From: Caldicellulosiruptor hydrothermalis 108
GTDB lineage: Bacteria > Bacillota > Thermoanaerobacteria > Caldicellulosiruptorales > Caldicellulosiruptoraceae
Length of the DNA stretch: 64,000 nucleotides
Direction of reading: 5' to 3'
Assembly: GCF_000166355.1 (NCBI RefSeq)
Contig: NC_014652.1
Coordinates: 774,001-838,000, forward strand
In this document: positions 9,769 through 19,589 of the stretch, in pieces
How the letters are laid out: each line of letters starts with the position of its first letter
How positions within the stretch are numbered: the first letter of the stretch is position 1
Notes under the pieces: generated by a model
Database searches by the model: none
What the model saw: only the letters and a program-made list of their open reading frames with translations
What the model was told of the DNA's origin: nothing
Position numbers and translations under genes: made by a program

Positions 9769-11358
9769 ATGAATCTAAGAAGGCCAAATGCAAATGAAGC
9801 AACAGGAACGTTTAACCGCTCAAAAGATGTTGTGCCAATGTCAGGGATTTGTACAAGATGTGTGGATGGGTGTCAAGGGAATTGTGAAATCTTTTTGGCG
9901 TCTTTTAGAGGAAGAGAGGTTTTGTATCCAGGACCGTTTGGTGAGGTAACTGCAGGTGCTGACAAGAATTATCCAGTTGATTATTCACATCTAAACATTC
10001 AGGGTTATGCTGTTGGAGCAAAAGGACTTCCTGAAGGTGTTGAGCCAAATCCAAATACAGCTATATTCCCAAATGTTGACACAACAACCGAGTATGGTTG
10101 GGAAAAGAAGGTTAAAATGAAGGTTCCTATATTCACTGGTGCCCTTGGTTCAACAGAGATCGCACGCAAAAACTGGGAACATTTTGCTGTTGGTGCTGCT
10201 ATTTCAGGAATTACACTTGTTTGTGGGGAGAATGTGTGTGGAGTCGACCCAGAACTTGAGCTTACTTCAGATGGCAAGGTCAAAAAGTCTCCTGAGATGG
10301 ACAGGAGAATAAATACATATAAGAGATTCTATGAAGGCTGGGGCGAGATTTTGGTCCAGATGAATGTTGAGGATACTCGCCTTGGGGTTGCAGAGTATGT
10401 CATTGAAAAACACGGGCTTGACACAATTGAGCTCAAATGGGGTCAGGGTGCAAAGTGTATAGGCGGTGAGATAAAGGTAAAGAGCTTAGAAAGGGCTTTA
10501 GAACTCAAAAAGAGAGGATATGTTGTTTTACCAGACCCAACACAAAAAGACGTTCAGGAAGCGTTCAAGAGAGGTGCTATCAGAGAGTTTGAAAGACATT
10601 CCAGACTTGGATTTGTTGAAAAGGAAAGCTTTTTAAAAGAGATCGAAAGACTCAGAAGTCTTGGATTTAAGAGAATAACACTCAAAACTGGAGCATATTC
10701 AGCTGTTGAGCTTGCAATGGCACTAAGGTTTGGCGCTGAGGCAAAACTTGATTTGATAACAATTGATGGTGCACCGGGTGGCACAGGCATGAGTCCGTGG
10801 CCAATGATGAACGAGTGGGGAATTCCAACATTCTACTTGGAAGCTCTGGCATATCAGTTTGCTGAAAAACTTACAAAGAGAGGCTTTAGGGTTCCTGACC
10901 TTGCAATTGCAGGTGGTTTTTCAACTGAGGATGGTGTGTTCAAAGCAATTGCAATGGGTGCACCATATGTAAAAGCTGTTTGTATGGGAAGAGCCTTGAT
11001 GATACCAGGCATGGTGGGCAAGAATATTGAAAAGTGGTTAAAAGAAGGCAATCTTCCAAAGACAGTATCGAAGTATGGTACAACACCCGAAGAGATCTTT
11101 ATAACATATGAAGAGCTTCGTGAAAAGTATGGTGATGAGATAAAGAACATTCCTCTTGGCGCAATTGGTATCTATACATTTGTTCAAAAGTTCAAAACAG
11201 GTTTGCAGCAGCTCATGGCAGGGTCAAGAAACTTCAGAATTTCTACAATTTCAAGAAAAGACCTCATCGCTCTCACCGAAGATGCGGCTAAAATATCAGG
11301 CATTCCATATGTGATGGATGCATACAGAGAAGAGGCAGAAAGAATACTTGAAGAATAA
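9769..11358 (+). CDS. FMN-binding glutamate synthase family protein
   Basis: 529 aa protein matching the FMN/glutamate-synthase (GltS) alpha-barrel, without the amidotransferase domain of full-length GltB. Supporting motifs are KWGQGAKCIGGEIK, the FMN-phosphate loop region TIDGAPGGTGMSPWP, and AIAGGFSTEDGVFKAIAMGA. An N-terminal Cys cluster (SGICTRCVDGCQGNCE) and GENVCGVDPE could hold an iron-sulfur centre. Such stand-alone proteins are common in Clostridia and their reaction is often unproven. GGGAGG precedes the start, and a strong terminator follows. Confidence 0.85.
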   Translation: MNLRRPNANEATGTFNRSKDVVPMSGICTRCVDGCQGNCEIFLASFRGREVLYPGPFGEVTAGADKNYPVDYSHLNIQGYAVGAKGLPEGVEPNPNTAIFPNVDTTTEYGWEKKVKMKVPIFTGALGSTEIARKNWEHFAVGAAISGITLVCGENVCGVDPELELTSDGKVKKSPEMDRRINTYKRFYEGWGEILVQMNVEDTRLGVAEYVIEKHGLDTIELKWGQGAKCIGGEIKVKSLERALELKKRGYVVLPDPTQKDVQEAFKRGAIREFERHSRLGFVEKESFLKEIERLRSLGFKRITLKTGAYSAVELAMALRFGAEAKLDLITIDGAPGGTGMSPWPMMNEWGIPTFYLEALAYQFAEKLTKRGFRVPDLAIAGGFSTEDGVFKAIAMGAPYVKAVCMGRALMIPGMVGKNIEKWLKEGNLPKTVSKYGTTPEEIFITYEELREKYGDEIKNIPLGAIGIYTFVQKFKTGLQQLMAGSRNFRISTISRKDLIALTEDAAKISGIPYVMDAYREEAERILEE

Positions 11359-11393
11359 GGCTATTTACCTATTGTTTTGAAGACACAGTATAA

Positions 11394-11432
11394 AAAGGCT
11401 GCGGGGATATAAATAACCCTGCAGCCTTTTAT
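11394..11432 (+). terminator. Terminator after the glutamate-synthase-like gene
   Basis: AAAAGGCTGCGGGG pairs with the CCCTGCAGCCTTTT arm and is followed by TTTTATT. The rest of the gap up to 11627 is AT-rich, and I see no gene in it. Confidence 0.75.
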
Positions 11433-11627
11433 TACATATAATACCAGTAAACACAACAGTAAAAAGTATTTATTTAATTTATAGCCTAAAGAGAAATAAA
11501 ATAGTCATGTATAACAAAACAAAAAATGAATTTAGAAAAATATTTATTGAGATTGACTTAAATTATATCTTGAATTAATATATTAACTATGAGACAGGAA
11601 TACAAAGACAGGGGGATAATTTTCTTT

Positions 11628-13955
11628 ATGTTACTGGAAAAATTTAAAAAGTCATTTGTGTTCAAAAGATTTCTAATATCGTATATATCTATACTTCTCA
11701 TTCCTTTGTTGTTATCATTGATTGTGTTTAACACTTCAGTTGCTGTAGTTCAAAAAAATTCGGTTAATTCAACATTATTTTTGCTAAATCAATTAAAAAA
11801 TCTTATTGACAGCAGAATAGAAAAGATAGACGAAATAGCAATAAAAATGGCATACGACTCTAAACTTCAATGGATTTCTTCCTTAGATAAACCTACAGAG
11901 GGTTCTCCTGATATGTATTGGTTTTGGGAATATTATAACAATTTTTGTAAGATTGTTTCCAATTTGAAAGACGAATTAGATATATCATTATTAGTTGCAC
12001 TGAGACACAATGACACTATTTACTACAATTCTGTTCTTTATTTTGGAATGAATGATTTTTATAACAATAATTTTAAATATGAGAAAATGTCATTTAAAGA
12101 ATGGTACACTTACCTTTTCAGCAAATTTCATTACAAAGATTTTTTGCCTAAAGCAAGTGTTGTAGTGGACGGAGTTAAAAAAGAAGTTATAACATATGTC
12201 TATTCGTTTCCTTTTTGGAAAAAACGCAGTCCCGACGGAGTTATTGCAATATTTATTGACGAGAGCAAAATTCAAAATTTGCTGAGAGAAATAGTAGAAA
12301 ATTTAAAGGGTAGTGCTTATATAATTTCGGCAGAAGGCAAGGTCATCTCAACCTATTCAACAAAGTCGACAATATTGAGCAATATTCAGTCTATAAACTT
12401 TAAGAAAGCAGAGGGATCTATAGTTATACTAACAAATGGAAGCAAAGTAATAAGAACGTATGTAAAATCGCAATTAAACAATTGGATATATGTTGCCGAG
12501 TTTCCTATTGAAGTTGTTATGAAAGAGGTTTATTTTTTAAGAAAGGTTACAATTATAGTGCTGCTTGCTGCATTATTTGTAGGTTTTCTGTTTTCAATAA
12601 TCTTTGCTTATAGGAATGAAAAGCCTATATCTGAAATTTTGGGGATTTTAAAAAGGACAAGACCAGTTTTGAACAAAGACGAAAAAGAGTTTGATTTCAT
12701 CAAAAAGGAGATTTCAAATTTATTGCAAAGTGAAATAGAACTTTCTAAAAGGCTTGAGAACCAGCAGTTTATATTGACAGAAATTTTCTTTGAAAGACTT
12801 TTATATGGCCACTACGATGACAAAAGTAAAATTGAAAAGCTTATGAAGTATTTGAATTTTAACATAGATTCAAAAAGATTTGCAGTGGCAATTATAAGAA
12901 TATTGAAAGAATATCAAAAGGCTACCAAAAGTATACTCAATGAGCTTAATTTGTACAGGATTTCTATTGAAGAAATTTTGAAGAGAAATTTTTACGGTCC
13001 CATTTACGTACATACTATATCAGAAAACGAAGTCTCAATATTGGTGGGTTTTTATATAGAAAATGATGAAGAAGTAAAAAAACAAACAAAAGATTTATTT
13101 GAAACCGTTCAAAGGGAGGTAACTGCAAAGTATTCTATAACCCCGTTGATAGTGTTAGGACGTATATGCAGCAGTTTATTTGATGTTCAGTATGCATTTT
13201 TAGATGCTAAAGAATTAATAGAAAATATTTCTCTGAAGTATGAAGAGTTAGAAAACAATATAATCTGTGCTGATGAGTGGCAAAAATCGGATGTAATATA
13301 CTATCCGTTAGAAATAGAAGAAAAAATTATTTCACTTACTCTTGCAGGGCGTGTCGGTGACTTGAAATCTATACTTGATATGCTTTTTGAGAAAAACTTT
13401 AGAGAAAATAATCTCAGTAAAAATCTGAAGATTATTTTTCTAAATGAGCTTTTGGCTACATTCATTAAAGTACTCAACAGGTGTGATAGTTCGATTGCTT
13501 CAACCTTAGAAGTAAAACAACTATTTGTTTCAAAAGAAAAACAAGACTTAGAGGTGGTTTTTGAAGAGATTGTCCAAAAGTTTCTTGAAGTTTCTAAAAT
13601 AATGGACCAGAATAAAAAGAGCCACAATGAAAAGTTGTTAGAAAAGATATTAGATTTTATACATTCAAATTTGTATAACTCTCAGATGAGTATATCTTTT
13701 GTTGCTTCACAATTTGACCTTTCGAACTCTTATTTTTCATTCTTTTTCAAAGAACAGACAGGTATGAAGTTTAGCGATTACATTGAAAAACTGCGAATTG
13801 AAAAGGCGTGTGAACTTTTAAGAGAGGGTAAGTATAACATTGATGAGGTTGCAAAAATGGTAGGATATACTAATGCCCATACATTCAGAAGAGCTTTCAA
13901 AAAGGTAATAGGAATCTTGCCAAGTGAGTTTTGTGAAAGACTAAGAGAAGTTTAA
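11628..13955 (+). CDS. AraC-family regulator with membrane sensor domain (YesN/YtdP type)
   Basis: 775 aa membrane-bound transcription regulator. The first transmembrane helix is near residues 15-40 (FLISYISILLIPLLLSLIVF). An extracytoplasmic sensor follows, then a second helix (VTIIVLLAALFVGFLFSIIFAY). A long cytoplasmic linker ends in a double helix-turn-helix AraC domain (MSISFVASQFDLSNSYFSFFFKEQTG, then YNIDEVAKMVGYTNAHTFRRAFKKVIGILPSEF). Start 11628 is chosen for AGGGGGAT about 10 bases upstream. Proteins of this shape usually sit beside, and probably control, Lpl-type sugar transporters such as the one that follows. Confidence 0.9.
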   Translation: MLLEKFKKSFVFKRFLISYISILLIPLLLSLIVFNTSVAVVQKNSVNSTLFLLNQLKNLIDSRIEKIDEIAIKMAYDSKLQWISSLDKPTEGSPDMYWFWEYYNNFCKIVSNLKDELDISLLVALRHNDTIYYNSVLYFGMNDFYNNNFKYEKMSFKEWYTYLFSKFHYKDFLPKASVVVDGVKKEVITYVYSFPFWKKRSPDGVIAIFIDESKIQNLLREIVENLKGSAYIISAEGKVISTYSTKSTILSNIQSINFKKAEGSIVILTNGSKVIRTYVKSQLNNWIYVAEFPIEVVMKEVYFLRKVTIIVLLAALFVGFLFSIIFAYRNEKPISEILGILKRTRPVLNKDEKEFDFIKKEISNLLQSEIELSKRLENQQFILTEIFFERLLYGHYDDKSKIEKLMKYLNFNIDSKRFAVAIIRILKEYQKATKSILNELNLYRISIEEILKRNFYGPIYVHTISENEVSILVGFYIENDEEVKKQTKDLFETVQREVTAKYSITPLIVLGRICSSLFDVQYAFLDAKELIENISLKYEELENNIICADEWQKSDVIYYPLEIEEKIISLTLAGRVGDLKSILDMLFEKNFRENNLSKNLKIIFLNELLATFIKVLNRCDSSIASTLEVKQLFVSKEKQDLEVVFEEIVQKFLEVSKIMDQNKKSHNEKLLEKILDFIHSNLYNSQMSISFVASQFDLSNSYFSFFFKEQTGMKFSDYIEKLRIEKACELLREGKYNIDEVAKMVGYTNAHTFRRAFKKVIGILPSEFCERLREV

Positions 13956-13978
13956 ACTAAAAAGAGTTTATTGAGAAG

Positions 13979-14012
13979 CTACCCCCTGTTATAGCAGGGG
14001 GTTTGTTTTTTC
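13979..14012 (+). terminator. Terminator after the AraC-type regulator
   Basis: ACCCCCTG and CAGGGGGT arms flank a 6-base loop and are followed by TTTGTTTTTT. The regulator is therefore transcribed separately from the transporter genes. Confidence 0.8.
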
Positions 14013-14162
14013 TATAAAAGTGTACCTTGATTTTAAAAAGTGAATGTGCGTTAGCCTAAGAAATTGTTGCCCTTTCTAAATAGTTGAAAGTTGATAAAAC
14101 ATACGTCTTGCTGTAACTTAAAAATCAGAAAAAATAAACGAAAAAAGAGGAGGCTAAATTCG

Positions 14163-15758
14163 ATGTTCGACAAAAAGAAATTAAAAGTATGGAGATTTTT
14201 TAGTATTTTTGTAGTGTTTGCTCTTGTGATTGGTTTGTTAGCGATAAATCCTAAAGTGAGTTTGGCAGCTACAAAACCTACTATTACCTATTTTGTTCAG
14301 ATGGATGCAAAAGTTGCAGTTTCGTATGATAACTTTAGCAAGATTGCAGCATATCAACTTCTTATGAAAAAGCTAAATGTGAATATTCAATTTATCCATC
14401 CTCCAATGGGAGGTACTGCTGCCCAAGACCAGCTGAATTTAATGATTGCATCCAAAAAACTTCCTGATATCATTTACTGGAATTGGGTAGACAGTTACCC
14501 AGGTGGACCTGTAAAGGCTTTACAAGACAAGGTGATTATAAGGCTCAACGAATATGTGGACAAATATGCTCCAAATTTTAAATCATATTTGTCAAAACAT
14601 CCTGATGTGAAAAAGATGATAGTGACTGACGATGGCGATTTGTATTGTTTTCCTTATTTAAGAGAAGACCCTGAAATTCAAGGTACCTTCTATGGCCCTA
14701 TTGTGAGAAAGGATTGGCTAAGCAAATTAAAAATCAGTCCACCCGAAACTGTCGATGAATGGTACAAAATGTTAAAAGCTTTTAAAGTTAACGACCTCAA
14801 TGGGAATGGTAAAAATGATGAAAGGCCGTTTTCTATTAGTTTAGGTGGTGCAACAAGTCCAAGACGAGCCTTTGATTATTGTAGCTTTTTAGTAGGTGCG
14901 TGGGGTATCAAAACTGATTTCTTTGTTGAGAACAATAAAATTCAATATGGTCCTTTAAAACCTCAATACACAGATTTTATAAAGACACTTCAAAAGTGGT
15001 GGAAGGAAGGATTGATTGACCCAGATGTACTTACTATGAACAGAGATATAATCAGAGCAAATATTCAGAATGATTTAATAGGTTCGTTTTTGGGATTAAT
15101 AGGTGGAGACTTAGCTTTCTTTGTAAACTTAAAGAAAGATTTAATGGGAGTTAAGTATCCTGTTCTTAAGAAAGGGCAAAAACCAGAGTTTAGCCATCGT
15201 GAACCTCAGTTTGCAAAAAGTGGTGCTGCCATTACCACATCTTGTAAAAATATTCCACTTGCAATGAAGGTTCTTGACTGGGGATGGAGTAAAGAAGGAT
15301 TCATGGCACTCAATTTTGGTGTGTTGGGGAAAAGCTATGTTATAAAAGATGGACGCCCGGTTTACACTGATGAGGTTATGAACAACCCGCAGCTTGATAG
15401 ACCTTCTGCACTTGCAAGATATGCATGTGCTTCATTTGGTGGCCCATTTATTCAGGCAAAAGAAAATGCTCTTCAGATAGGCTTAGGGCTCCCACAACAA
15501 AAAGAAGCAAGTGAGAACTGGAGATATGCATCTAACAAAAAACTTTTGCCTATTCTTTCATTTACATCGGATGAAGCAAAGAAATTGGCAGATATTATGA
15601 ATGTTATTAACACTTATTATGATGAGATGTTTGTAAGACTTATGACAGGCAAACTCAACGATGTTGAACAGCTGAGAAAAGGATTGAAAAAAATGAGGAT
15701 AGACGAGGCAATAAAGATATATCAGCAAGCTTATAACCGTTACATTAGCAGAAAGTAA
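14163..15758 (+). CDS. Sugar ABC transporter solute-binding protein (LplA-like)
   Basis: 531 aa extracellular binding protein of the CUT1/LplA kind. The N-terminus is a signal peptide: charged KKKLK, hydrophobic FFSIFVVFALVIGLLAI, then SLAATKP as likely cleavage site. No lipobox cysteine is visible, unlike most Gram-positive binding proteins. The body contains typical blocks (LMIASKKLPDIIYWNWVDSYPGG, PIVRKDWLSKLKI, DLNGNGKNDERPF). Start 14163 follows GGAGG, and the longer frame has no ribosome binding site. Two LplB/YtcP permeases follow. The ATPase is not encoded here and is probably a shared MsmK/MsmX-type subunit. Confidence 0.88.
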   Translation: MFDKKKLKVWRFFSIFVVFALVIGLLAINPKVSLAATKPTITYFVQMDAKVAVSYDNFSKIAAYQLLMKKLNVNIQFIHPPMGGTAAQDQLNLMIASKKLPDIIYWNWVDSYPGGPVKALQDKVIIRLNEYVDKYAPNFKSYLSKHPDVKKMIVTDDGDLYCFPYLREDPEIQGTFYGPIVRKDWLSKLKISPPETVDEWYKMLKAFKVNDLNGNGKNDERPFSISLGGATSPRRAFDYCSFLVGAWGIKTDFFVENNKIQYGPLKPQYTDFIKTLQKWWKEGLIDPDVLTMNRDIIRANIQNDLIGSFLGLIGGDLAFFVNLKKDLMGVKYPVLKKGQKPEFSHREPQFAKSGAAITTSCKNIPLAMKVLDWGWSKEGFMALNFGVLGKSYVIKDGRPVYTDEVMNNPQLDRPSALARYACASFGGPFIQAKENALQIGLGLPQQKEASENWRYASNKKLLPILSFTSDEAKKLADIMNVINTYYDEMFVRLMTGKLNDVEQLRKGLKKMRIDEAIKIYQQAYNRYISRK

Positions 15759-15765
15759 TTTGGAT

Positions 15766-15801
15766 GGGGCTGTCTTCGAAACTTAATAAGAAGACAGTCC
15801 C
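15766..15801 (+). promoter_or_regulatory. Intercistronic stem-loop between binding protein and permease genes
   Basis: GGGGCTGTCTTC (15766-15777) and GAAGACAGTCCC (15790-15801) form a 12-pair stem with one G-U pair, and no U-run follows. It may protect or partly terminate the upstream mRNA, giving more binding protein than permease. Confidence 0.55.
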
Positions 15802-15862
15802 TTATGAAAAAGTTCTTTATAGAGTGTAATCGAAATATTTCAAAAAGTGAGAGGTGAATATA

Positions 15863-16810
15863 GTGGAAGTTACAATGTCTAAAAATGAAACTTTTCAGAA
15901 TGGCTTTAAAAGGTTTTGGAAATCGATGAAGAAAACTAAGTATCTTCATCTATTAGCTTTACCAGGTGTTCTTTATTACATAATTTTTCATTATATTCCT
16001 ATGTATGGAGTAATCATTGCATTTAAAGACTATAATTTTAGAAAAGGTATTTTGGGTAGTGAATGGGTAGGGTTTAAACACTTTATAAGATTTTTTGAAA
16101 ATCCGTTCTTTTGGAGACTAATAAGAAATACAATTCTTATTAATGTTTATCAAATAATATTTGTATTTCCTCTGCCAATATTATTTGCTCTTTTTCTAAA
16201 TGAACTTCGCGACGGCTTTTATAAGAGATTTGTCCAAACAGTTAGTTATTTACCTCACTTTATTTCTCTTCCTGCAATAATCGGTATGATGGTAATGTTT
16301 TTATCACCAACAGATGGTGTTGTGAATATGATACTTCAGAAAATGGGGTTGCCAACAATATATTTTATGGCTGACCCTAAATGGTTTAGACCATTGTATA
16401 TAATAAGCGACATATGGCAGCACTTGGGCTGGGGAGCAATAATTTATATAGCAGCGCTTAGCAATGTAAATCCAGAACTTTATGAAGGTGCTGTAATAGA
16501 TGGAGCAACAAGGGTACAGATGATGAGGTATATCTCAATACCATCGATAATGCCTACCATTGTTATAATGCTTCTTTTAAGAATTGGGCACATCATGTCG
16601 CTGGGTGCGGAGAAGGTTTTGCTCATGCAAAGTCCTCTTAACTATGAAACCTCAGATGTTATAAGTACATATGTCTACAGAAGGGGACTTGTATATGGTG
16701 AGTATAGCTATACAACTGCAATAGGACTTTTTAACTCACTGATAAATCTCACAATACTCATTATAGCAAACAGGATTACAAAGAGAGTTACAGAAACAGG
16801 ACTCTTTTAG
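15863..16810 (+). CDS. lplB: ABC sugar transporter permease LplB-like
   Basis: 315 aa inner-membrane permease of the LplB family with about six membrane helices. YLHLLALPGVLYYIIFHYIPMYGVIIAFKDYN is the usual N-terminal block. The EAA-type loop that contacts the ATPase is NPELYEGAVIDGATRVQMMRYISIPSIMPTIVIML. A GTG start at 15863 is preferred because AGAGGTG lies 7 bases upstream. GTG 15854 and ATG 15875 are alternatives. It works with the next gene as a heterodimeric pore. Confidence 0.88.
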   Translation: MEVTMSKNETFQNGFKRFWKSMKKTKYLHLLALPGVLYYIIFHYIPMYGVIIAFKDYNFRKGILGSEWVGFKHFIRFFENPFFWRLIRNTILINVYQIIFVFPLPILFALFLNELRDGFYKRFVQTVSYLPHFISLPAIIGMMVMFLSPTDGVVNMILQKMGLPTIYFMADPKWFRPLYIISDIWQHLGWGAIIYIAALSNVNPELYEGAVIDGATRVQMMRYISIPSIMPTIVIMLLLRIGHIMSLGAEKVLLMQSPLNYETSDVISTYVYRRGLVYGEYSYTTAIGLFNSLINLTILIIANRITKRVTETGLF

Positions 16811-16825
16811 TGGAGGCGAAATTCT

Positions 16826-17719
16826 ATGGTGAAAGATAATTCGCTATCAACCAGAATTTTAACACTAATTGTTCATACTACTATGATATTTGTGTTAATC
16901 GTGACTTTATATCCTGTGCTAAATGTGTTTGCTTCATCTTTAAGCAGTGCAGATGCGAACAATAGAGGAATAATTACAATTTTTCCAATTGGTTTTACGT
17001 TGGATTCATACAAGATGATATTTACAGCGGGGGCAGTGCCTCGAGCATTTAAAAACTCAGTTGTTTATACTGTTGTAGGAACATTGATAAATCTTATTTT
17101 GACAACTTCATTTGCTTATCCGCTATCAAGAAAAAATTTGCCGCTAAAGTCCTTTTATACTTGGCTTGTTATCATAACTATGTATTTTTCAGGAGGATTA
17201 ATTCCCCTTTTTATATTAGTAAAAAATTTAGGATTATATGACACGATGTGGGCGTTGATATTGCCTGGAGCAATTCATACAACAAACCTTATTATAATGC
17301 GAACATTTTTCCAAAATATTCCTCATGAATTAGAAGAATCTGCTTATCTTGATGGAGCAAATGAATTTGTTATATTTACAAGAATAGTTTTGCCTCTTTC
17401 AAAAGCGGCACTTGCGACTGTAGGTCTTTATTATGCTGTTGGACATTGGAATTCATGGTTTAATGCTATGATATTTTTAAGTGACCAGAAAAAATTTCCT
17501 CTGCAGCTTGTTTTGAGAGACATTATAATGCTTGCTCAGACTCTTCAACAAGCTGCTGAAGCGGGCGATTTGAGTGCAAGGCAAGAGTTGGGTTTAATCA
17601 ATGCAAAGGGGGTGAAATATGCAACACTCTTTGTTTCAATGGTTCCAATGTTGGCTGTTTACCCATTTGTACAAAAGTATTTTGTCAAAGGTGTTATGAT
17701 AGGTTCGTTAAAAGATTAA
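16826..17719 (+). CDS. lplC: ABC sugar transporter permease YtcP/LplC-like
   Basis: 297 aa second permease subunit. It has the YtcP/LplC N-terminal block (TLYPVLNVFASSLSSADANNRGIITIFPIGFTLDSY) and several membrane helices. The ATPase-contact loop is IPHELEESAYLDGANEFVIFTRIVLPLSKAALATVGLYYAVGHWNSW. It starts 15 bases after the LplB-like gene and 28 bases before the next binding protein, so they form one operon. Confidence 0.9.
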   Translation: MVKDNSLSTRILTLIVHTTMIFVLIVTLYPVLNVFASSLSSADANNRGIITIFPIGFTLDSYKMIFTAGAVPRAFKNSVVYTVVGTLINLILTTSFAYPLSRKNLPLKSFYTWLVIITMYFSGGLIPLFILVKNLGLYDTMWALILPGAIHTTNLIIMRTFFQNIPHELEESAYLDGANEFVIFTRIVLPLSKAALATVGLYYAVGHWNSWFNAMIFLSDQKKFPLQLVLRDIIMLAQTLQQAAEAGDLSARQELGLINAKGVKYATLFVSMVPMLAVYPFVQKYFVKGVMIGSLKD

Positions 17720-17747
17720 AAAATATGCAAAGAGGGAGGATGAGAAG

Positions 17748-19328
17748 ATGAAAAGCAAAAAAATATTTGCAATTTTACTGACAATTACTTTTCTGTTTTC
17801 TGTTGTAACTTTAGGTTTCTCGTTTGGAAAAGCAGCTACCTCAAAAAAGTTGATTACAATTACTACTCATACAACCTCGAGCCAACCACCTGCAGTTACA
17901 GATTTATATAAAAAGAAATTAAGAGAAAAATTTGGGATTAATTTAAAAACAATTTATATTCCTCAAAGTGACTTTGTTACAAAAATGTCCTTACTTTTTG
18001 CAAGCAATATGGCACCTGATTGGATTAGGACATTAAGACCTGAGTATAACTTAAATGAATGGATTGCGGCAGGATATTTGATTGGTTTTACCCAGGATGA
18101 GATAAAAAAGAAATGGCCAAACTACTTAAAAATATGGACAAAAGAAGAATGGGATTACCTTTATAAGATAGTACGTTATAGTGATGGTAAGGTATATTCT
18201 TTCCATGGAAGGCGTATAGCACCAGTAGACATGGCTTTCTTATACAGAAAAGAGATATTCGATAGATATAATTTAAAATTCCCAACCACAGTTGATGAGT
18301 TTTATAAAACATGTGTATTTTTAAGACAAAAAACAGGGAAAGTCGTTTATTTGCATGCAAATCCAGTAGCAGGACAGTTAAGTCTGTGGGCATTTACAGG
18401 GATTTTTCTGATGTATGGTTTGCCTGAACTTGCACCGCGACAGATTTCTTATGTAGACCCACTTACCAAGAAGTTTGTGCCTTTTGCATTTAATCAAAAC
18501 AACTATCGCCAAGCTCTAATTTTAATAAACAAACTTTATAAAGCAGGCTGTATTTGGAAAGAATATGCAACAGCAACTCGTGACCAGTTAGACAAGTTCA
18601 GAACCCAAGGTCAAGGAATAATTATGTGGGCATATCCTGCAAATATAGGAACTTACAACAATCTGTATAGGAATACAGATAAGGATACAAACTGGGTATG
18701 GTCTAAGGATATACCAACAGCATATCCTGGGAAGGCATACTTCTTCAAGAGAAATCCTTTGCACTTTGCAGATGGTAATGGGTTTAATTCAAGCATAAGC
18801 AAAGAAAAATTAGATAGACTTCTCCAGTATTTGAACTGGGCACTGAGTGAAGAAGGCCAGATATTCCATACTTACGGTGAATATGGTGTTACTTATAAAA
18901 AAGAAGGAAACAAATACGTATATATGGACCATATTCAAACTCCAACCAATCCATCAGGTAAATATAGCTTGCAAGACTATGGATTTCCATTTGCTGCACC
19001 AAACGGGTTTATGAAAGCATACCCTCAAGCTGTAGAAACATATACTCCTATTTATGCAGAACTTGCAAAAACATTTATAAACAGGCCAAAGTATTACTAC
19101 ATCAGGGAAGAACCTATGATGTATACAAAAGAAGAAATGGCAGAAAGAGCTGAGTTAGAATCAAATATTATGGCAGTTGTGGATGAATATTGCATGAAAT
19201 TTGTAACAGGTCAGTTAGATCCAAGTAATAACAAAGATTGGCAACAATATCTGAATGTTTTAAACAAGGTTGGGCTACAACGCTTGATAACAATTAGGAT
19301 AAATGCATATAATAGAGCTAAGAAGTAA
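17748..19328 (+). CDS. Second sugar ABC transporter solute-binding protein
   Basis: 526 aa extracellular binding protein in the same operon as the two permeases. The signal peptide is MKSKKIFAILLTITFLFSVVTLGFSFGKAA. Again no lipobox cysteine is seen. It is only distantly similar to the first binding protein: the shared scheme is FASNMAPDWIRT and YRKEIFDRYNLKFPTTVDEFYKTC. GGGAGG precedes the ATG. Two binding proteins for one permease pair could widen the range of oligosaccharides recognised. Which sugars are bound cannot be inferred. Confidence 0.85.
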   Translation: MKSKKIFAILLTITFLFSVVTLGFSFGKAATSKKLITITTHTTSSQPPAVTDLYKKKLREKFGINLKTIYIPQSDFVTKMSLLFASNMAPDWIRTLRPEYNLNEWIAAGYLIGFTQDEIKKKWPNYLKIWTKEEWDYLYKIVRYSDGKVYSFHGRRIAPVDMAFLYRKEIFDRYNLKFPTTVDEFYKTCVFLRQKTGKVVYLHANPVAGQLSLWAFTGIFLMYGLPELAPRQISYVDPLTKKFVPFAFNQNNYRQALILINKLYKAGCIWKEYATATRDQLDKFRTQGQGIIMWAYPANIGTYNNLYRNTDKDTNWVWSKDIPTAYPGKAYFFKRNPLHFADGNGFNSSISKEKLDRLLQYLNWALSEEGQIFHTYGEYGVTYKKEGNKYVYMDHIQTPTNPSGKYSLQDYGFPFAAPNGFMKAYPQAVETYTPIYAELAKTFINRPKYYYIREEPMMYTKEEMAERAELESNIMAVVDEYCMKFVTGQLDPSNNKDWQQYLNVLNKVGLQRLITIRINAYNRAKK

Positions 19329-19346
19329 GAGATACAAAAACAAATA

Positions 19347-19380
19347 AAGGGGCTGTTTGAAATACAGCCCCTTATTTTCT
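19347..19380 (+). terminator. Terminator closing the sugar transporter operon
   Basis: AAGGGGCTGT and ACAGCCCCTT arms surround a TTGAAAT loop and run into TATTTTCT. It lies about 20 bases before the left prophage repeat. Confidence 0.75.
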
Positions 19381-19401
19381 CATTTTCAGAGGTATTAAAA
19401 A

Positions 19402-19447
19402 TGGCAGGGGCGGAGGGACTCGAACCCCCAGCCAACGGTTTTGGAGA
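19402..19447. repeat. Left attachment-site repeat (orphan 3' fragment of tRNA-Trp)
   Basis: These 46 bases are identical to 58852-58897, the 3' part of the intact tRNA-Trp gene from the CCA end to the anticodon loop. The following bases (GCTTTCCGC) no longer match, so this copy is not a working tRNA. It marks the integrase-side junction of the prophage. Bases 19448-19589 hold no gene that I can see. Confidence 0.95.
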
Positions 19448-19589
19448 GCTTTCCGCTTTATTTCAATACGTATTTTATTATTCTTTGTGGTTTTATGACA
19501 TTAGGATTATCAAGCCTTTTATGACATTTCTCATTCTATTATGTTTTATTTTGTATCGCATCATATGTTAGCAAAATGTTTGCAAACTC

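Noticed and set aside
19402..19447. A second functional tRNA-Trp
   Set aside because: Only the 3' part is present; the anticodon stem and D arm do not continue.
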